Shown here: piece after piece, positions 36,052-44,796 of the stretch
Layout: each line of letters opens with the position of its first letter
Position numbering within the stretch: the stretch's first letter is position 1
Origin: an uncultured Eubacteriales bacterium
GTDB lineage: Bacteria; Bacillota; Clostridia; Saccharofermentanales; Saccharofermentanaceae
NCBI GenBank assembly: GCA_900314745.1
Contig: OMWK01000010.1
Span: 1 to 64,000 of the forward strand
Direction: 5' to 3'
DNA length: 64,000 bases
Notes under the pieces: generated by a model
Databases searched by the model: none
What the model was told of the DNA's origin: nothing
The model's input: only the letters and a program-made list of their open reading frames with translations
Translations under genes and position numbers: made by a program

Positions 36052-36263
36052 TGGATATTCTTGCATTTATCATTGCTGCAGGTCTCGGCTTCGGACTTTC
36101 TTGTTTCCTGTTCGCTGTTCTTCTTACAAGATCCAACGATATCGGCAACAACGTCGGAGAGGCTTCGCGGTATACTGTCGGAATAGAGTATGACATAATA
36201 ACGAATAACTTAAGTGATGCTGAAGTTAAGTCGTTCGGCCGGGGCTACATAACCGAAGCATAG
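36051..36263 (+). CDS. Small single-pass membrane protein
   Basis: A 70-residue protein with one glycine/phenylalanine-rich membrane helix (residues 5-27) and a soluble tail. Start codon overlaps the upstream stop (TGATG) and a GGGAGGAG site lies just before it. No family recognised. Followed by a clear terminator, so it ends the cellulase/zinc-ribbon transcript. Confidence 0.7.
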   Translation: MDILAFIIAAGLGFGLSCFLFAVLLTRSNDIGNNVGEASRYTVGIEYDIITNNLSDAEVKSFGRGYITEA

Positions 36264-36277
36264 ATTAACTCATCACA

Positions 36278-36310
36278 GGTCCCGGTTATTCGCCGGGACC
36301 ATTGTTTTAA
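36278..36310 (+). terminator. Terminator after the cellulase operon
   Basis: GGTCCCGG and CCGGGACC pair around TTATTCG and are followed by ATTGTTTTAAG. Confidence 0.9.
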
Positions 36311-36313
36311 GTG

Positions 36314-36319
36314 TATAAT
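36314..36319 (+). promoter_or_regulatory. -10 element of the hprK operon
   Basis: Consensus TATAAT placed 30 bases before the hprK start and directly after the preceding terminator. No good -35 is seen. The mRNA leader would be about 25 bases with the GGAGGGG ribosome site. Confidence 0.45.
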
Positions 36320-36348
36320 TACTGAATAAGCAGTTACGGAGGGGACGT

Positions 36349-37278
36349 ATGCCTTATTCAAGTATTTTTCTGTCACAGATCGTCGAACACTTCGAGCTTG
36401 AAGTAGTTTACGATTCGGGAGACATTGAACAGAGACGCATAACCGTCGCGGATCTTACGAGACCCGGTCTTCAGCTCGCAGGTTATTACGATCACTTCGG
36501 TCCCGACAGAATACAGATAGTCGGAAACATGGAGCACGCCTTCCTCTGCAACCTCACTTCCGAGGACAGGAAGAAGTCGATATCGAAGCTTTTCGAGAAG
36601 GAAATACCTGCGCTCATAATCACGCGTAACCACGAGGTGCAGCCGGAGATCTTGGAGGCTGCCGAGGAGACGAAGACCCCCGTGTTAAGAACCGGGGAGG
36701 CGACGAGCGATTTCTCGAGCGAGCTTATAAAGTACCTCAAGATGGAGCTTGCTCCGAGAGTGTCGATGCACGGCGTTCTCGTAGAGGTTAACGGTGAGGG
36801 TATCCTGATCCTGGGTGAGAGCGGCGTAGGTAAGTCCGAGACCGCGCTCGAGATCGTTAAGAGAGGCCACAGACTCATAGCAGACGACCAGGTCGAGATA
36901 AGGAAGGTTTCCGAGACCACACTTGTAGGCAAGGCGCCCGATGTCATAAAGCACCTGATCGAGATTCGAGGCATAGGCATCATGGATGTTAAGGAGCTCT
37001 ACGGTGTATCGTCAGTTAAGCCGCAGGAGTCCATCGACTTCGTAATCAATCTCGAGATGTGGGATGAGAACAAGACATACGACAGAATGGGTCTCAACGA
37101 GGAGACCACGGAGATACTGGGACTTAAGGTTCCTTCCATAACGATACCGGTAGGACCCGGACGTAACCTCGCGATCATCGTTGAGGCGGCAGCGATCAAC
37201 TACAGAGTCAAGAAGATGGGCTTCAACGCTGCTCAGGATCTTGTTAACAGAGTATTCCCGGGAGGCAACTTAAGCTGA
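36349..37278 (+). CDS. hprK: HPr kinase/phosphorylase
   Basis: A 309-residue bifunctional enzyme that phosphorylates and dephosphorylates Ser46 of HPr and so drives carbon catabolite repression in Gram-positive bacteria. The catalytic His is in SMHGVLVEV, the P-loop is GESGVGKSETALE (about residue 155), and the C-terminal signature is IEIRGIGIMDVKELYG (about 205). Length is typical. Its neighbours murB and rapZ are co-oriented with overlapping or touching codons. In this organism it would link sugar supply from the nearby cellodextrin system with gene control. Confidence 0.97.
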   Translation: MPYSSIFLSQIVEHFELEVVYDSGDIEQRRITVADLTRPGLQLAGYYDHFGPDRIQIVGNMEHAFLCNLTSEDRKKSISKLFEKEIPALIITRNHEVQPEILEAAEETKTPVLRTGEATSDFSSELIKYLKMELAPRVSMHGVLVEVNGEGILILGESGVGKSETALEIVKRGHRLIADDQVEIRKVSETTLVGKAPDVIKHLIEIRGIGIMDVKELYGVSSVKPQESIDFVINLEMWDENKTYDRMGLNEETTEILGLKVPSITIPVGPGRNLAIIVEAAAINYRVKKMGFNAAQDLVNRVFPGGNLS

Positions 37279-38186
37279 TGCCGATAGAAGATATCATAAG
37301 AAGAGATGTGATCCTAAAGCCTCTGACCACGATGAAGACCGGAGGCCCTGCTTCATATTTTGCCGAGCCCTCGTGTGCGGAAGAGATAATTGAGCTTCTG
37401 AAGTATGCCAAGGATAAGTCACTTGAAGTATTCATCCTCGGCAACGGCTCGAATGTAATTGCAGATGACAGGGGATTTGACGGCCTCATTATAAAGCTCG
37501 GAAACAATATGTCCGGCATTAAGGTCGAGGACGATCCGGAAGATCCGGATTATAAGCTCATTACGGCTCAGGCGGGATGCCTTCTGTCAAAATTCGGAAA
37601 CACCGCAGCGGCGGAGGGGCTCGAGGGAGCCGAGTTCTCGTGCGGTATACCGGGAAGCGTCGGAGGCGCTGTGTTCATGAACGCGGGCGCTTACGGCAGG
37701 GACATATCCGACATAGCGGTAAGCGTAAGTTACATAGAAGACGGCGAAGCCAAAGCTATCGGCGTTAATAAGGGGATGTTCGGCTACAGAACTTCGTTCT
37801 TCGCGCATGAAGGACGCATTGTTACGGGTTTTACGGCGAGACTTAAGAAGGGCGATCCCGATGCCGTGAATGCACTGGTAAAGGAACTTCGAGACAGAAG
37901 AACGGCTTCGCAGCCTCTGACGGTTCCGTCCTGCGGCTCGACATTTAAGCGCCCCGAGGGATACTTCGCGGGCAAGCTCATACAGGACAGCGGACTTAAG
38001 GGCTTCAGTCTTGATGATTCGGGAGCGAAGGTCAGCCCGAAGCACGCGGGCTTTGTTGTCAACAACGGCGGCACTGCGGGTTCGGAGGATATAAAGAGAC
38101 TTATAAGATACATACAGGACAAGGTGTTCGAGGACAGCGGCGTCAGACTCGAGTGTGAAGTCAGGTTCTTGGGCGGGGAGCAGTAA
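37278..38186 (+). CDS. murB: UDP-N-acetylenolpyruvoylglucosamine reductase
   Basis: A 302-residue FAD enzyme of peptidoglycan precursor synthesis. Motifs: MKTGGPASYF, LGNGSNVIADD at the FAD phosphates, FSCGIPGSVGGAVFMNAGAYG, and the catalytic Ser in PSCGSTFKRPEG; the final Glu is in LECEVRFLG. Type II short form. Start codon overlaps hprK (TGATG). Confidence 0.96.
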   Translation: MPIEDIIRRDVILKPLTTMKTGGPASYFAEPSCAEEIIELLKYAKDKSLEVFILGNGSNVIADDRGFDGLIIKLGNNMSGIKVEDDPEDPDYKLITAQAGCLLSKFGNTAAAEGLEGAEFSCGIPGSVGGAVFMNAGAYGRDISDIAVSVSYIEDGEAKAIGVNKGMFGYRTSFFAHEGRIVTGFTARLKKGDPDAVNALVKELRDRRTASQPLTVPSCGSTFKRPEGYFAGKLIQDSGLKGFSLDDSGAKVSPKHAGFVVNNGGTAGSEDIKRLIRYIQDKVFEDSGVRLECEVRFLGGEQ

Positions 38187-39089
38187 ATGGACATAATAAT
38201 TCTTACCGGCATGAGCGGAGCAGGCAAGTCGCAGGCGGCGGCTTACTTTGAGGATCACGGATATTTCTGCATCGATAATCTGCCGCCTATGCTCCTTCCG
38301 GGTATAGTCGAGTCGTTTATGGGCAAGGAGGAGGCGGGAATCCCGGCTCTGGACAAGCTCTGCGTTGTAGTTGACGTCCGTTCCAGAAGCATGCTCGCGG
38401 GATTTGATGCCGCCATGGTAAAGCTCGACGACATGGACTGCAAGTACAGGATCGTTTTCCTCGAGGCCAACGACAACGTCCTTGTGAGCCGTTACCGTCA
38501 GACCAGAAGATCACACCCTCTTATGCAGGAGATGAGTCTCGTGGATGCTATCGCTGCGGAGAGGTGTCTGCTTCAGGGTATAAGGGGCCGCGCCACCAAC
38601 ATCATCGACACTACGATGACTACGCTCTCGGCACTTCGAAAAGAACTTCACACGGTTCTTGATGAGGCGGAGGAAGCTGGATTATCCATATATGTTGAAT
38701 CATTCGGTTTTATGTATGGCCTTTCTTCCGACAGTGATGACGTAATCGACGTAAGATTCCTTCCGAATCCGTTCTGGGTCGAGAAGCTTCAGATGATGAG
38801 CGGTAAGGATGAGCCCATTGCCGAATATCTGATGGGATTCGAGGAGACGAGAGTATTTCTGGATAAGTTAAGCGACATGTTTAAGTACATGATCCCTTTC
38901 ATCATAAGAGAAGGAAAGGCGAGACTCAATATCGGCATCGGCTGTACCGGCGGAAGGCACAGATCCGTATTTATTGCCGAGAAACTGGGTCAGATGCTTG
39001 CTGACGATGGTTACCGAGTAACAGTTCATCACCGTGACATAGACAGGGACCCGAGATATGACGTCAAGAAGCCCGAGACAACAGGCTGA
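38187..39089 (+). CDS. rapZ: RapZ-family nucleotide-binding protein
   Basis: A 300-residue P-loop protein. Walker A is TGMSGAGKSQAA (residues 5-16); DNLPP follows, and the C-terminal domain has YVESFGFMYGL, VRFLPNPFW and GCTGGRHRSV. In Gammaproteobacteria RapZ steers RNase E to glmZ; in Bacillota (YvjC/YvcJ) the role is less clear and includes UDP-GlcNAc sensing. It starts directly after the murB stop and its 3' end overlaps whiA by 32 bases. The gene yvcK, usually found between, is missing. Confidence 0.95.
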   Translation: MDIIILTGMSGAGKSQAAAYFEDHGYFCIDNLPPMLLPGIVESFMGKEEAGIPALDKLCVVVDVRSRSMLAGFDAAMVKLDDMDCKYRIVFLEANDNVLVSRYRQTRRSHPLMQEMSLVDAIAAERCLLQGIRGRATNIIDTTMTTLSALRKELHTVLDEAEEAGLSIYVESFGFMYGLSSDSDDVIDVRFLPNPFWVEKLQMMSGKDEPIAEYLMGFEETRVFLDKLSDMFKYMIPFIIREGKARLNIGIGCTGGRHRSVFIAEKLGQMLADDGYRVTVHHRDIDRDPRYDVKKPETTG

Positions 39090-39843
39090 GGATAAGAAGG
39101 AGAGTTTCTCGAAGCAGGTAAAGGCCGAGACGGCTGCGCTTCCGGTTAAGAAGGCAGAGGACAAAAGAAGCCTCGCCTCCGGCATCATTATGCCCGGAAC
39201 GGCGATAGGAAAGCTCGAGCAGGATGTTCTCATGAAGTGCAGGGATGAGCTCACCGGAACCGATGAGCGCGTTTCTCTGGATCTGAATGAAGGCGGAAGA
39301 TACTTTCTTCGCGGGTGTTTTCTCTCCTGCGGATACATAACTGACCCGAATAAGACTTACAGGATCGAATTAAGGCCGGTCGATTCGGACGCGGCGGAGG
39401 TAATAACAGGTCTTCTGTCGGGTTTTGACATAGCTTACACCGAGGCCGACAGGGGCGATGTTCACGCCATTTACATAAGAAACGGCGATTCTGTGTCGGA
39501 TTTTCTCGGAATAATCGGCGCGAATACGGCGAGGCTTCAGTTCGAGAACATAAGGATAGAGCACGAGGTCTACTCCAATATCAATCGCGCGGTGAACTGC
39601 GATTCCGGCAATACCGGGCGTCAGGCGGAGGCTGCGGCGAGAAGGGGAGAGCTCATAGATAAGCTCATGGCGTCGCCTGAGGCGGAGAAGCTCCCCCAAA
39701 GCTTATATGAGGCTGCCGTGGTGCATCAGCAGAACCCCGGAGCTTCGATAGCCGAACTCGGAGCCATGATGAATCCCCCCATAGGGAAGTCCGGTATGAA
39801 CCACAGACTTACAAGATTGGTCGAAATAGCGGAAAGTATGTGA
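39058..39843 (+). CDS. whiA: WhiA-like DNA-binding protein, shortened
   Basis: A 261-residue protein. The C-terminal helix-turn-helix (ASIAELGAMMNPPIGKSGMN then HRLTRLVEIAE) and the middle segment RLQFENIRIEHEVYSNINRAVNCDSGNT are clear WhiA marks. The N-terminal LAGLIDADG-like half is shorter by about 50 residues than usual: after SFSKQVKAETAALP the segment with ELxALIRxNGSL is not recognisable. WhiA acts in cell division and chromosome segregation in Gram-positive bacteria. The 5' end lies within rapZ. Confidence 0.88.
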   Translation: MTSRSPRQQAEDKKESFSKQVKAETAALPVKKAEDKRSLASGIIMPGTAIGKLEQDVLMKCRDELTGTDERVSLDLNEGGRYFLRGCFLSCGYITDPNKTYRIELRPVDSDAAEVITGLLSGFDIAYTEADRGDVHAIYIRNGDSVSDFLGIIGANTARLQFENIRIEHEVYSNINRAVNCDSGNTGRQAEAAARRGELIDKLMASPEAEKLPQSLYEAAVVHQQNPGASIAELGAMMNPPIGKSGMNHRLTRLVEIAESM

Positions 39844-39849
39844 TATTAT
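39841..39849 (+). promoter_or_regulatory. Extended -10 promoter element, leaderless candidate
   Basis: TGATATTAT, beginning with the whiA stop codon, ends 7 bases before ATG 39857. There is no ribosome site in this gap, so the mRNA would start at the ATG. Confidence 0.45.
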
Positions 39850-39856
39850 TTCACCT

Positions 39857-41719
39857 ATGGATTTAAGAAATCAGTATATAGAGCCTGATAACAGCTATCA
39901 CCGGCCGTCACACGATCCTTCGAGCGGAACGTTGGTTCTGGTCGTTACGCTGACGATAATATCGGTAATCCTGACTTCAGTTCTTGCTGCGGTCTATTAC
40001 ACCAAGAAGAACGGCTCGGATTCCGTTGATACGAGCGGTACGGTCCTGGATAACTACATTGCGGTAGCTACTCCGACTCCTACTCCCGTTCCGCCTCTCG
40101 CGGATTATCAGAATCCTATTCTGTATCCTGCTTCGGCAAACATAAACATAGATCCCAATGCGGTTATCGACGACAGCGTAAATCCCTCTATGAGAGGAAT
40201 CACGCAGAATGTAATAAGCGGTTCGCAGATCCTTACGGACTTCAGCCGCGCGAATCCTATCAATATCGGCGATCCGCTCTACTATACCCAGATACCGGGT
40301 GTTCTTACTTTCAGAGGCAATAATTTCCGTAATGCCGCGTCGTTCGGCTACCTTACGCCGCCAGACGGAACCGTCGATAATCTTACTCAGGTGTGGGAAT
40401 ACACTAACGGCCATAGCCTTCTGTCTTCCGACATGACATTCGAGTGGACGGGATACAGGCTTACAGGCCAGCCCCTTATCGTAAGGTGGCCCGCGGAACT
40501 CGTTCCATTGATGAATATCTATCCGTCAGCGGCGTCAAAGCCCAACCTCACCGAAGTAATATGCCCGTCCCTTGACGGCTACATCTACTTCATGGATCTG
40601 GACGACGGCACGATGACCAGAGATCCGATTTATGTCGGAGCTTCGGTCAAGGGAACCGCTGCCCTCGATCCCAGAGGCTATCCTCTTCTTTATGTCGGAC
40701 AGGGCGATGACAACAACGAGTTCACGTTCGGAATGTATATCTATTCGCTCATTGACGGCTCACTGCTCTATTCCTATGAGGGCCTCGATGACGGCGCGTA
40801 CAGAATGAACTGGGGTGCTTTCGATTCGTCTCCCATTATCGACGGAGCCACAGATACGCTTATCTGGCCCTGTGAGAACGGCATCATTTACAGTTTCCAG
40901 CTGAATTCACAGTTCAATTCAGTCGCGGGAACCGTATCCGTAAACCCCATGTGCACCGGATACAAGTACATATTCAACGATACGCAGGGAAGATTCCTCG
41001 GAGTCGAGAGTTCCGCGGCGGTTTACGGCAACTACTGCTATTTCATGGATAACAACTGCAATCTCGTATGTCTCGACCTGAATACGTTCCAGATGGTATG
41101 GGTGTTCAGGACGGGCGATGATTCGGATCTGTCCCCCGTGGTTCAGGAGGAGAACGGAATCCCGTACATCTATATCGGAACCGAAGTAGACAACCAGAAC
41201 AGCGGTGAATACAACGGCGCCGCCTATACATACAAGATAAACGGCCTTACGGGCGCTGAGGTCTGGCAGACATCCCAGTCCTGCTATACCTACAATGGCG
41301 AGACATCCGCGACCGATCAGAGCGGCGGATGCGTCGGAAACCCCATAATCGGCATGGGAAACATCTCAAACCTCGTAATATTCTCGTATTCCATGACTGA
41401 CGGCCTCACCAGCGGCAACCGTCTCGTCGCTTACAATAGGGACACAGGCACAGAAGTTTGGCATTATGACATGAATATTTATACATATTCATCACCTGTT
41501 GCCTGCTACACCGCTGACGGTAATGCGTATATAATAATTGCTGACAGTTTTGGACAGATACATCTCGTTAACGGCTCGACCGGAGAGAGAATCACCTATA
41601 TTCAGGTGAATTCGGAAGAGGGAATGGGTGTTACGTTCGAGGCTTCACCGGCTGTATTCGGGAATATTCTCGTTATCGGCACAACCGAGGGAGAAGTATT
41701 CGGAATACGGATCGATTAA
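39857..41719 (+). CDS. Membrane-anchored PQQ-type beta-propeller protein
   Basis: A 620-residue protein with one N-terminal membrane anchor (about residues 25-47), a Pro/Thr linker (TPTPTPVPP) and an extracytoplasmic domain with propeller blades: repeated forms of DGYIYFMDLDDGTM, DGSLLYSYE, NCNLVCLDLNTFQMVW, TGTEVWHYDM and FGQIHLVNGSTGERI. No catalytic or cofactor residues can be named, so it is likely a scaffold or binding protein. It follows whiA by 13 bases and has no ribosome site; see the -10 element before it. Confidence 0.8.
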   Translation: MDLRNQYIEPDNSYHRPSHDPSSGTLVLVVTLTIISVILTSVLAAVYYTKKNGSDSVDTSGTVLDNYIAVATPTPTPVPPLADYQNPILYPASANINIDPNAVIDDSVNPSMRGITQNVISGSQILTDFSRANPINIGDPLYYTQIPGVLTFRGNNFRNAASFGYLTPPDGTVDNLTQVWEYTNGHSLLSSDMTFEWTGYRLTGQPLIVRWPAELVPLMNIYPSAASKPNLTEVICPSLDGYIYFMDLDDGTMTRDPIYVGASVKGTAALDPRGYPLLYVGQGDDNNEFTFGMYIYSLIDGSLLYSYEGLDDGAYRMNWGAFDSSPIIDGATDTLIWPCENGIIYSFQLNSQFNSVAGTVSVNPMCTGYKYIFNDTQGRFLGVESSAAVYGNYCYFMDNNCNLVCLDLNTFQMVWVFRTGDDSDLSPVVQEENGIPYIYIGTEVDNQNSGEYNGAAYTYKINGLTGAEVWQTSQSCYTYNGETSATDQSGGCVGNPIIGMGNISNLVIFSYSMTDGLTSGNRLVAYNRDTGTEVWHYDMNIYTYSSPVACYTADGNAYIIIADSFGQIHLVNGSTGERITYIQVNSEEGMGVTFEASPAVFGNILVIGTTEGEVFGIRID

Positions 41720-41726
41720 GAGGATT

Positions 41727-42137
41727 ATGAAGGCAGACAAGAGGTACGGTTCGATCACCTCCCTCGAGGTGGAGATAAGCTCATTCACAGGCGGCGGATA
41801 CAAGGTCCGTTATGATTTTGTGCGAAGACTGATCTCCTGGAACGACGGCTACATGTGGAATAACAACTTCATGAAGTCCTTAACCCCCGAGAAGCTTCAG
41901 GTCATTACATCCAATCTTCCCGGAACCGGCGTCATCGAATGGATGGAGGGCTACAACAGAGGCGAGCTTGCCAAGTACGGTCTTCCCACGGCTAATCCTT
42001 CATCATGGCGCATATGCATTAATTTCGAAGACGGTTCAGATCTTGTATCCAGCCATACAAAGAATTTCCCCAAGAACTGGACAAAACTCAAGGAAATAAT
42101 CGAAGCCACCACCGAGTGCTGCTTCAGGCTCCGCTGA
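41727..42137 (+). CDS. Small protein of unknown function
   Basis: A 136-residue soluble protein. I start at MKADKRYG, which has AAGAGG 4 bases upstream, rather than at an ATG 33 codons earlier within the propeller gene. Beta-rich first half (GSITSLEVEISSFTGGGYKV), a helical middle with LTPEKLQVITSNLP, and a final segment WTKLKEIIEATTECCFRL resembling the end of small Firmicute proteins found near regulatory genes. No family recognised. Its stop codon is inside the -35 of the next promoter. Confidence 0.65.
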   Translation: MKADKRYGSITSLEVEISSFTGGGYKVRYDFVRRLISWNDGYMWNNNFMKSLTPEKLQVITSNLPGTGVIEWMEGYNRGELAKYGLPTANPSSWRICINFEDGSDLVSSHTKNFPKNWTKLKEIIEATTECCFRLR

Positions 42138-42162
42138 CTTAACCCCCTTAGTGTGTTAGAAT
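42134..42162 (+). promoter_or_regulatory. Promoter of the membrane protein/uridine-kinase-like operon
   Basis: CTGACT and TAGAAT at 17-base spacing with the extended TGTGTTAGAAT form. The -35 overlaps the stop codon of the previous gene. A leader of about 30 bases with TTGGAGGGG follows. Confidence 0.65.
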
Positions 42163-42198
42163 ACATAGGCGGGATTTTTTATTTGGAGGGGTTACCTT

Positions 42199-42807
42199 TT
42201 GGATTACGCTGAAGGTCTGTTTCTTGGAAGATACTGGAGCGATACTGATTTTGAGAACAGAAGGCACGTTGAGCTTTTTCTGTTGTACGGCGCTCTGACA
42301 GCTATTTTCCTCGTTCTTTATTACTGGACCGGCAAGCCCCTTATCGGCGTCGGTTCATTCGGATTGTTCAGCACGATCATGCTCTCCATTTTGACCGCGG
42401 TTAATCCCGTCATGTGCTTCAGATACTACGGCATGCCCCTCTGGGGCAAGATGTGTGTATTAACGGCTAAGGTCTATAAGGCGTACCTTATCATGAGTCT
42501 TACGGTAAGTCTCATTCTTCCGAAGCTCACGGTTCAGAGCAACGGACTTAAGGATTTCCTCGTGGATTATCTCAATTCCACACTCGAGAGCTATACGGAG
42601 AAGTTCGCTTCCGGAGGAGGAAGCTTCTCGACTGTAATGGGCGTTCTCGCAGGAGGAGTTCATGTAGTGGTTGTGGTAGTTCTCGTAATAGCGGCAATAA
42701 TAGCAATACCGGGACTGGTGGTTATTCTCTATAAGCTCGCGCAATACTTCTACGATTTCCTTATAGACAGACTCATTCTTAGAAGGTTTTTCAGATATAA
42801 GCATTGA
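42199..42807 (+). CDS. Polytopic membrane protein of unknown function
   Basis: A 202-residue protein that starts with TTG 7 bases after GGAGGGG. Membrane segments are near residues 27-43, 48-66, 96-112 and 155-182, the last one very rich in Val and Ile. An amphipathic part with a GGG patch lies between the last two. No family recognised. Its end nearly touches the uridine-kinase-like gene, whose ribosome site begins at its stop codon. Confidence 0.65.
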   Translation: MDYAEGLFLGRYWSDTDFENRRHVELFLLYGALTAIFLVLYYWTGKPLIGVGSFGLFSTIMLSILTAVNPVMCFRYYGMPLWGKMCVLTAKVYKAYLIMSLTVSLILPKLTVQSNGLKDFLVDYLNSTLESYTEKFASGGGSFSTVMGVLAGGVHVVVVVVLVIAAIIAIPGLVVILYKLAQYFYDFLIDRLILRRFFRYKH

Positions 42808-42818
42808 GCGGAGGGAGT

Positions 42819-43826
42819 ATGGCACTTCTCGAAGATAAGATAAACGTTACGCTGGAAGAACTCGAAGAGAACCTCGGAGAGAAGAAGCTTCCGGAATTCA
42901 TAAGAAGAAGCGAAGAAGGATTCATAGCACAGATCGACAGGATAGTCGACATAATGAACGAAGACAGAAGCCGTAAGGCCATCTTCGTCGCGGGCCCCAC
43001 TTCTTCGGGCAAGACCACATTCACAATGCGTCTGGCCTCCGGCCTGTCGAAGGCCGGAAGATCGGCTGCATTTCTGTCGCTTGATGACTATTACTGTCTG
43101 ACTGACCTTCAGTTCGACAGGGACGGACGCCCTGATTTTGAGACCATTGATGCGATCGATGTGAAGCGCGCCAACAGGGACATTCACGACATAATCGAAG
43201 GCAAGAGCGTTATCCCGCCTTTCTTTGATTTCAAGATAAGAAAGCAGATTGAGAGGGATGCTTCCGAAGCGATCACCCTTCCTGATGACGGAGTTCTCGT
43301 GGTTGAGGGTCTCCACGGCCTTAATAAGAGGATATCGGGTGACTTCGGCGATAACATCATCAAGATCTTCATAATGCCGTACGGCAACGTGTTCTCGGAC
43401 CGTAAACTCATGGACAGCGGTGAGATAAGACTTCTCAGGCGTATCGTGAGGGATAAGAGACACAGGGCTTCACACGCTCTCGCGACTATCGACTACTGGC
43501 CCATGATCAGCAATTCGGAGGATAAGTACTATACGGATTATCTTGAGTCCGCGGATTACCACATTAACTCATTCCTCCGCTATGAGAGTCTGATCATTGC
43601 CCCTCTGGCGCTTCAGGACATAAACGAGGCGCTCGAGATGGCGAAGGACGGATCGATAACGCCAAATATCTTCATGGATAATTCGAACACGGGCAAGAGC
43701 TTCGCAGACCTGTCGGCGGCGCTCGCCTGGGCACAGAGACTCGTAAGGCATTTGAACAAGATCCCGAAGGTCAATCCTTCCCACGTTCCGTCCGAATCAA
43801 TACTTAATGAATTTATATCGATGTAA
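42819..43826 (+). CDS. Uridine kinase/phosphoribulokinase-family nucleoside kinase
   Basis: A 335-residue P-loop kinase. Walker A is AGPTSSGKTTF (residues 59-69), the substrate segment LSLDDYYCLTD follows, then PPFFDFKIRKQ, VVVEGLHGLN-like VVEGLHGLN as Walker B and the lid RRIVRDKRHR. In many Clostridia such a domain is fused to an N-terminal TGS domain; here that part is absent and only a 50-residue helical start remains. I chose ATG with GGAGGGAG before it. Substrate is uncertain: uridine or another nucleoside. Confidence 0.82.
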   Translation: MALLEDKINVTLEELEENLGEKKLPEFIRRSEEGFIAQIDRIVDIMNEDRSRKAIFVAGPTSSGKTTFTMRLASGLSKAGRSAAFLSLDDYYCLTDLQFDRDGRPDFETIDAIDVKRANRDIHDIIEGKSVIPPFFDFKIRKQIERDASEAITLPDDGVLVVEGLHGLNKRISGDFGDNIIKIFIMPYGNVFSDRKLMDSGEIRLLRRIVRDKRHRASHALATIDYWPMISNSEDKYYTDYLESADYHINSFLRYESLIIAPLALQDINEALEMAKDGSITPNIFMDNSNTGKSFADLSAALAWAQRLVRHLNKIPKVNPSHVPSESILNEFISM

Positions 43827-43839
43827 GGAGGCATTATAA

Positions 43840-44796
43840 ATGCCCATAAGAATAGCAGACAATCTTCCGGCGAGACACATCCTCGAAGGCGAGGGTATCT
43901 TCGTTATGGAGGAAAACCGAGCATTATCTCAGGACATAAGACCGCTTCATATCGTCATCCTGAATCTGATGCCTAACAAGGAGACTACGGAGACACAGAT
44001 ACTCCGCGCTCTCTCGAACACACCTATACAGATCGATATCGATCTTCTCCGCATCTCCACGCACGAGTCCAAGCACACGAGCGAGGAGCACCTGTTCAAG
44101 TTCTACGAGACCTTTGATGAGATCCGTGACCGCCACTACGACGGCATGATCATCACCGGAGCTCCCGTCGAGCAGATGCCTTACGAGGAGGTCGATTACT
44201 GGGACGAGCTTTGCATGATCATGGAGTGGAGCAAGACTCACGTCTATTCGACGATGCACATATGCTGGGGCGCAATGGCAGGTCTTTACTACCATTACGG
44301 CATCCCCAAGTATGACCTTCCCGAGAAGTGCTTCGGCGTATTCGCGCACTCAATGACGTGGAGTAAGCCCGTTAAGCTCTTCAGGGGCTTTAACGACGTG
44401 TTCTTCGTACCTCATTCAAGGCATACCGAGATAAGAAGGGAAGACGTCATGAAGATCGATTCGCTCCGCGTCCTCTCCGAGTCGCCTGAGAGCGGCCTCT
44501 ATGCCGTATCTGACAAGAAGGGCAGGATGTTCTTCATAACAGGTCACTCCGAGTACGACAGATACACGCTCGACAGCGAGTATAAGAGGGATGTGAGCCT
44601 CGGCCGTCCCATCAAGATCCCGGTAAACTACTACCCTGACGACGATCCTTCCAAGGAGCCCGTCATGCTCTGGCGCGCATCCGCGACGCTGCTGTTTACC
44701 AACTGGCTCAACTACTATGTATATCAGGAGACACCGTTCGACCTCTCGCTTCTTAACGTCGAGAAGAAGAACAAGATAGATCTGGAGGACACATGA
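43840..44796 (+). CDS. metA: Homoserine O-acyltransferase, probably acetyl-CoA specific
   Basis: A 318-residue enzyme that activates homoserine for methionine synthesis. Catalytic Cys142 is in [17 protein letters not shown], His near 235 in [10 protein letters not shown], Glu near 237. Despite the family name (succinyltransferase), residue 111 is Glu in TGAPVE; in studied members Glu at 111 gives acetyl-CoA preference while Gly gives succinyl-CoA. The product is therefore likely O-acetylhomoserine. A good AAGGAGG site precedes the ATG. It overlaps the next gene by 4 bases. Confidence 0.93.
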   Translation: MPIRIADNLPARHILEGEGIFVMEENRALSQDIRPLHIVILNLMPNKETTETQILRALSNTPIQIDIDLLRISTHESKHTSEEHLFKFYETFDEIRDRHYDGMIITGAPVEQMPYEEVDYWDELCMIMEWSKTHVYSTMHICWGAMAGLYYHYGIPKYDLPEKCFGVFAHSMTWSKPVKLFRGFNDVFFVPHSRHTEIRREDVMKIDSLRVLSESPESGLYAVSDKKGRMFFITGHSEYDRYTLDSEYKRDVSLGRPIKIPVNYYPDDDPSKEPVMLWRASATLLFTNWLNYYVYQETPFDLSLLNVEKKNKIDLEDT

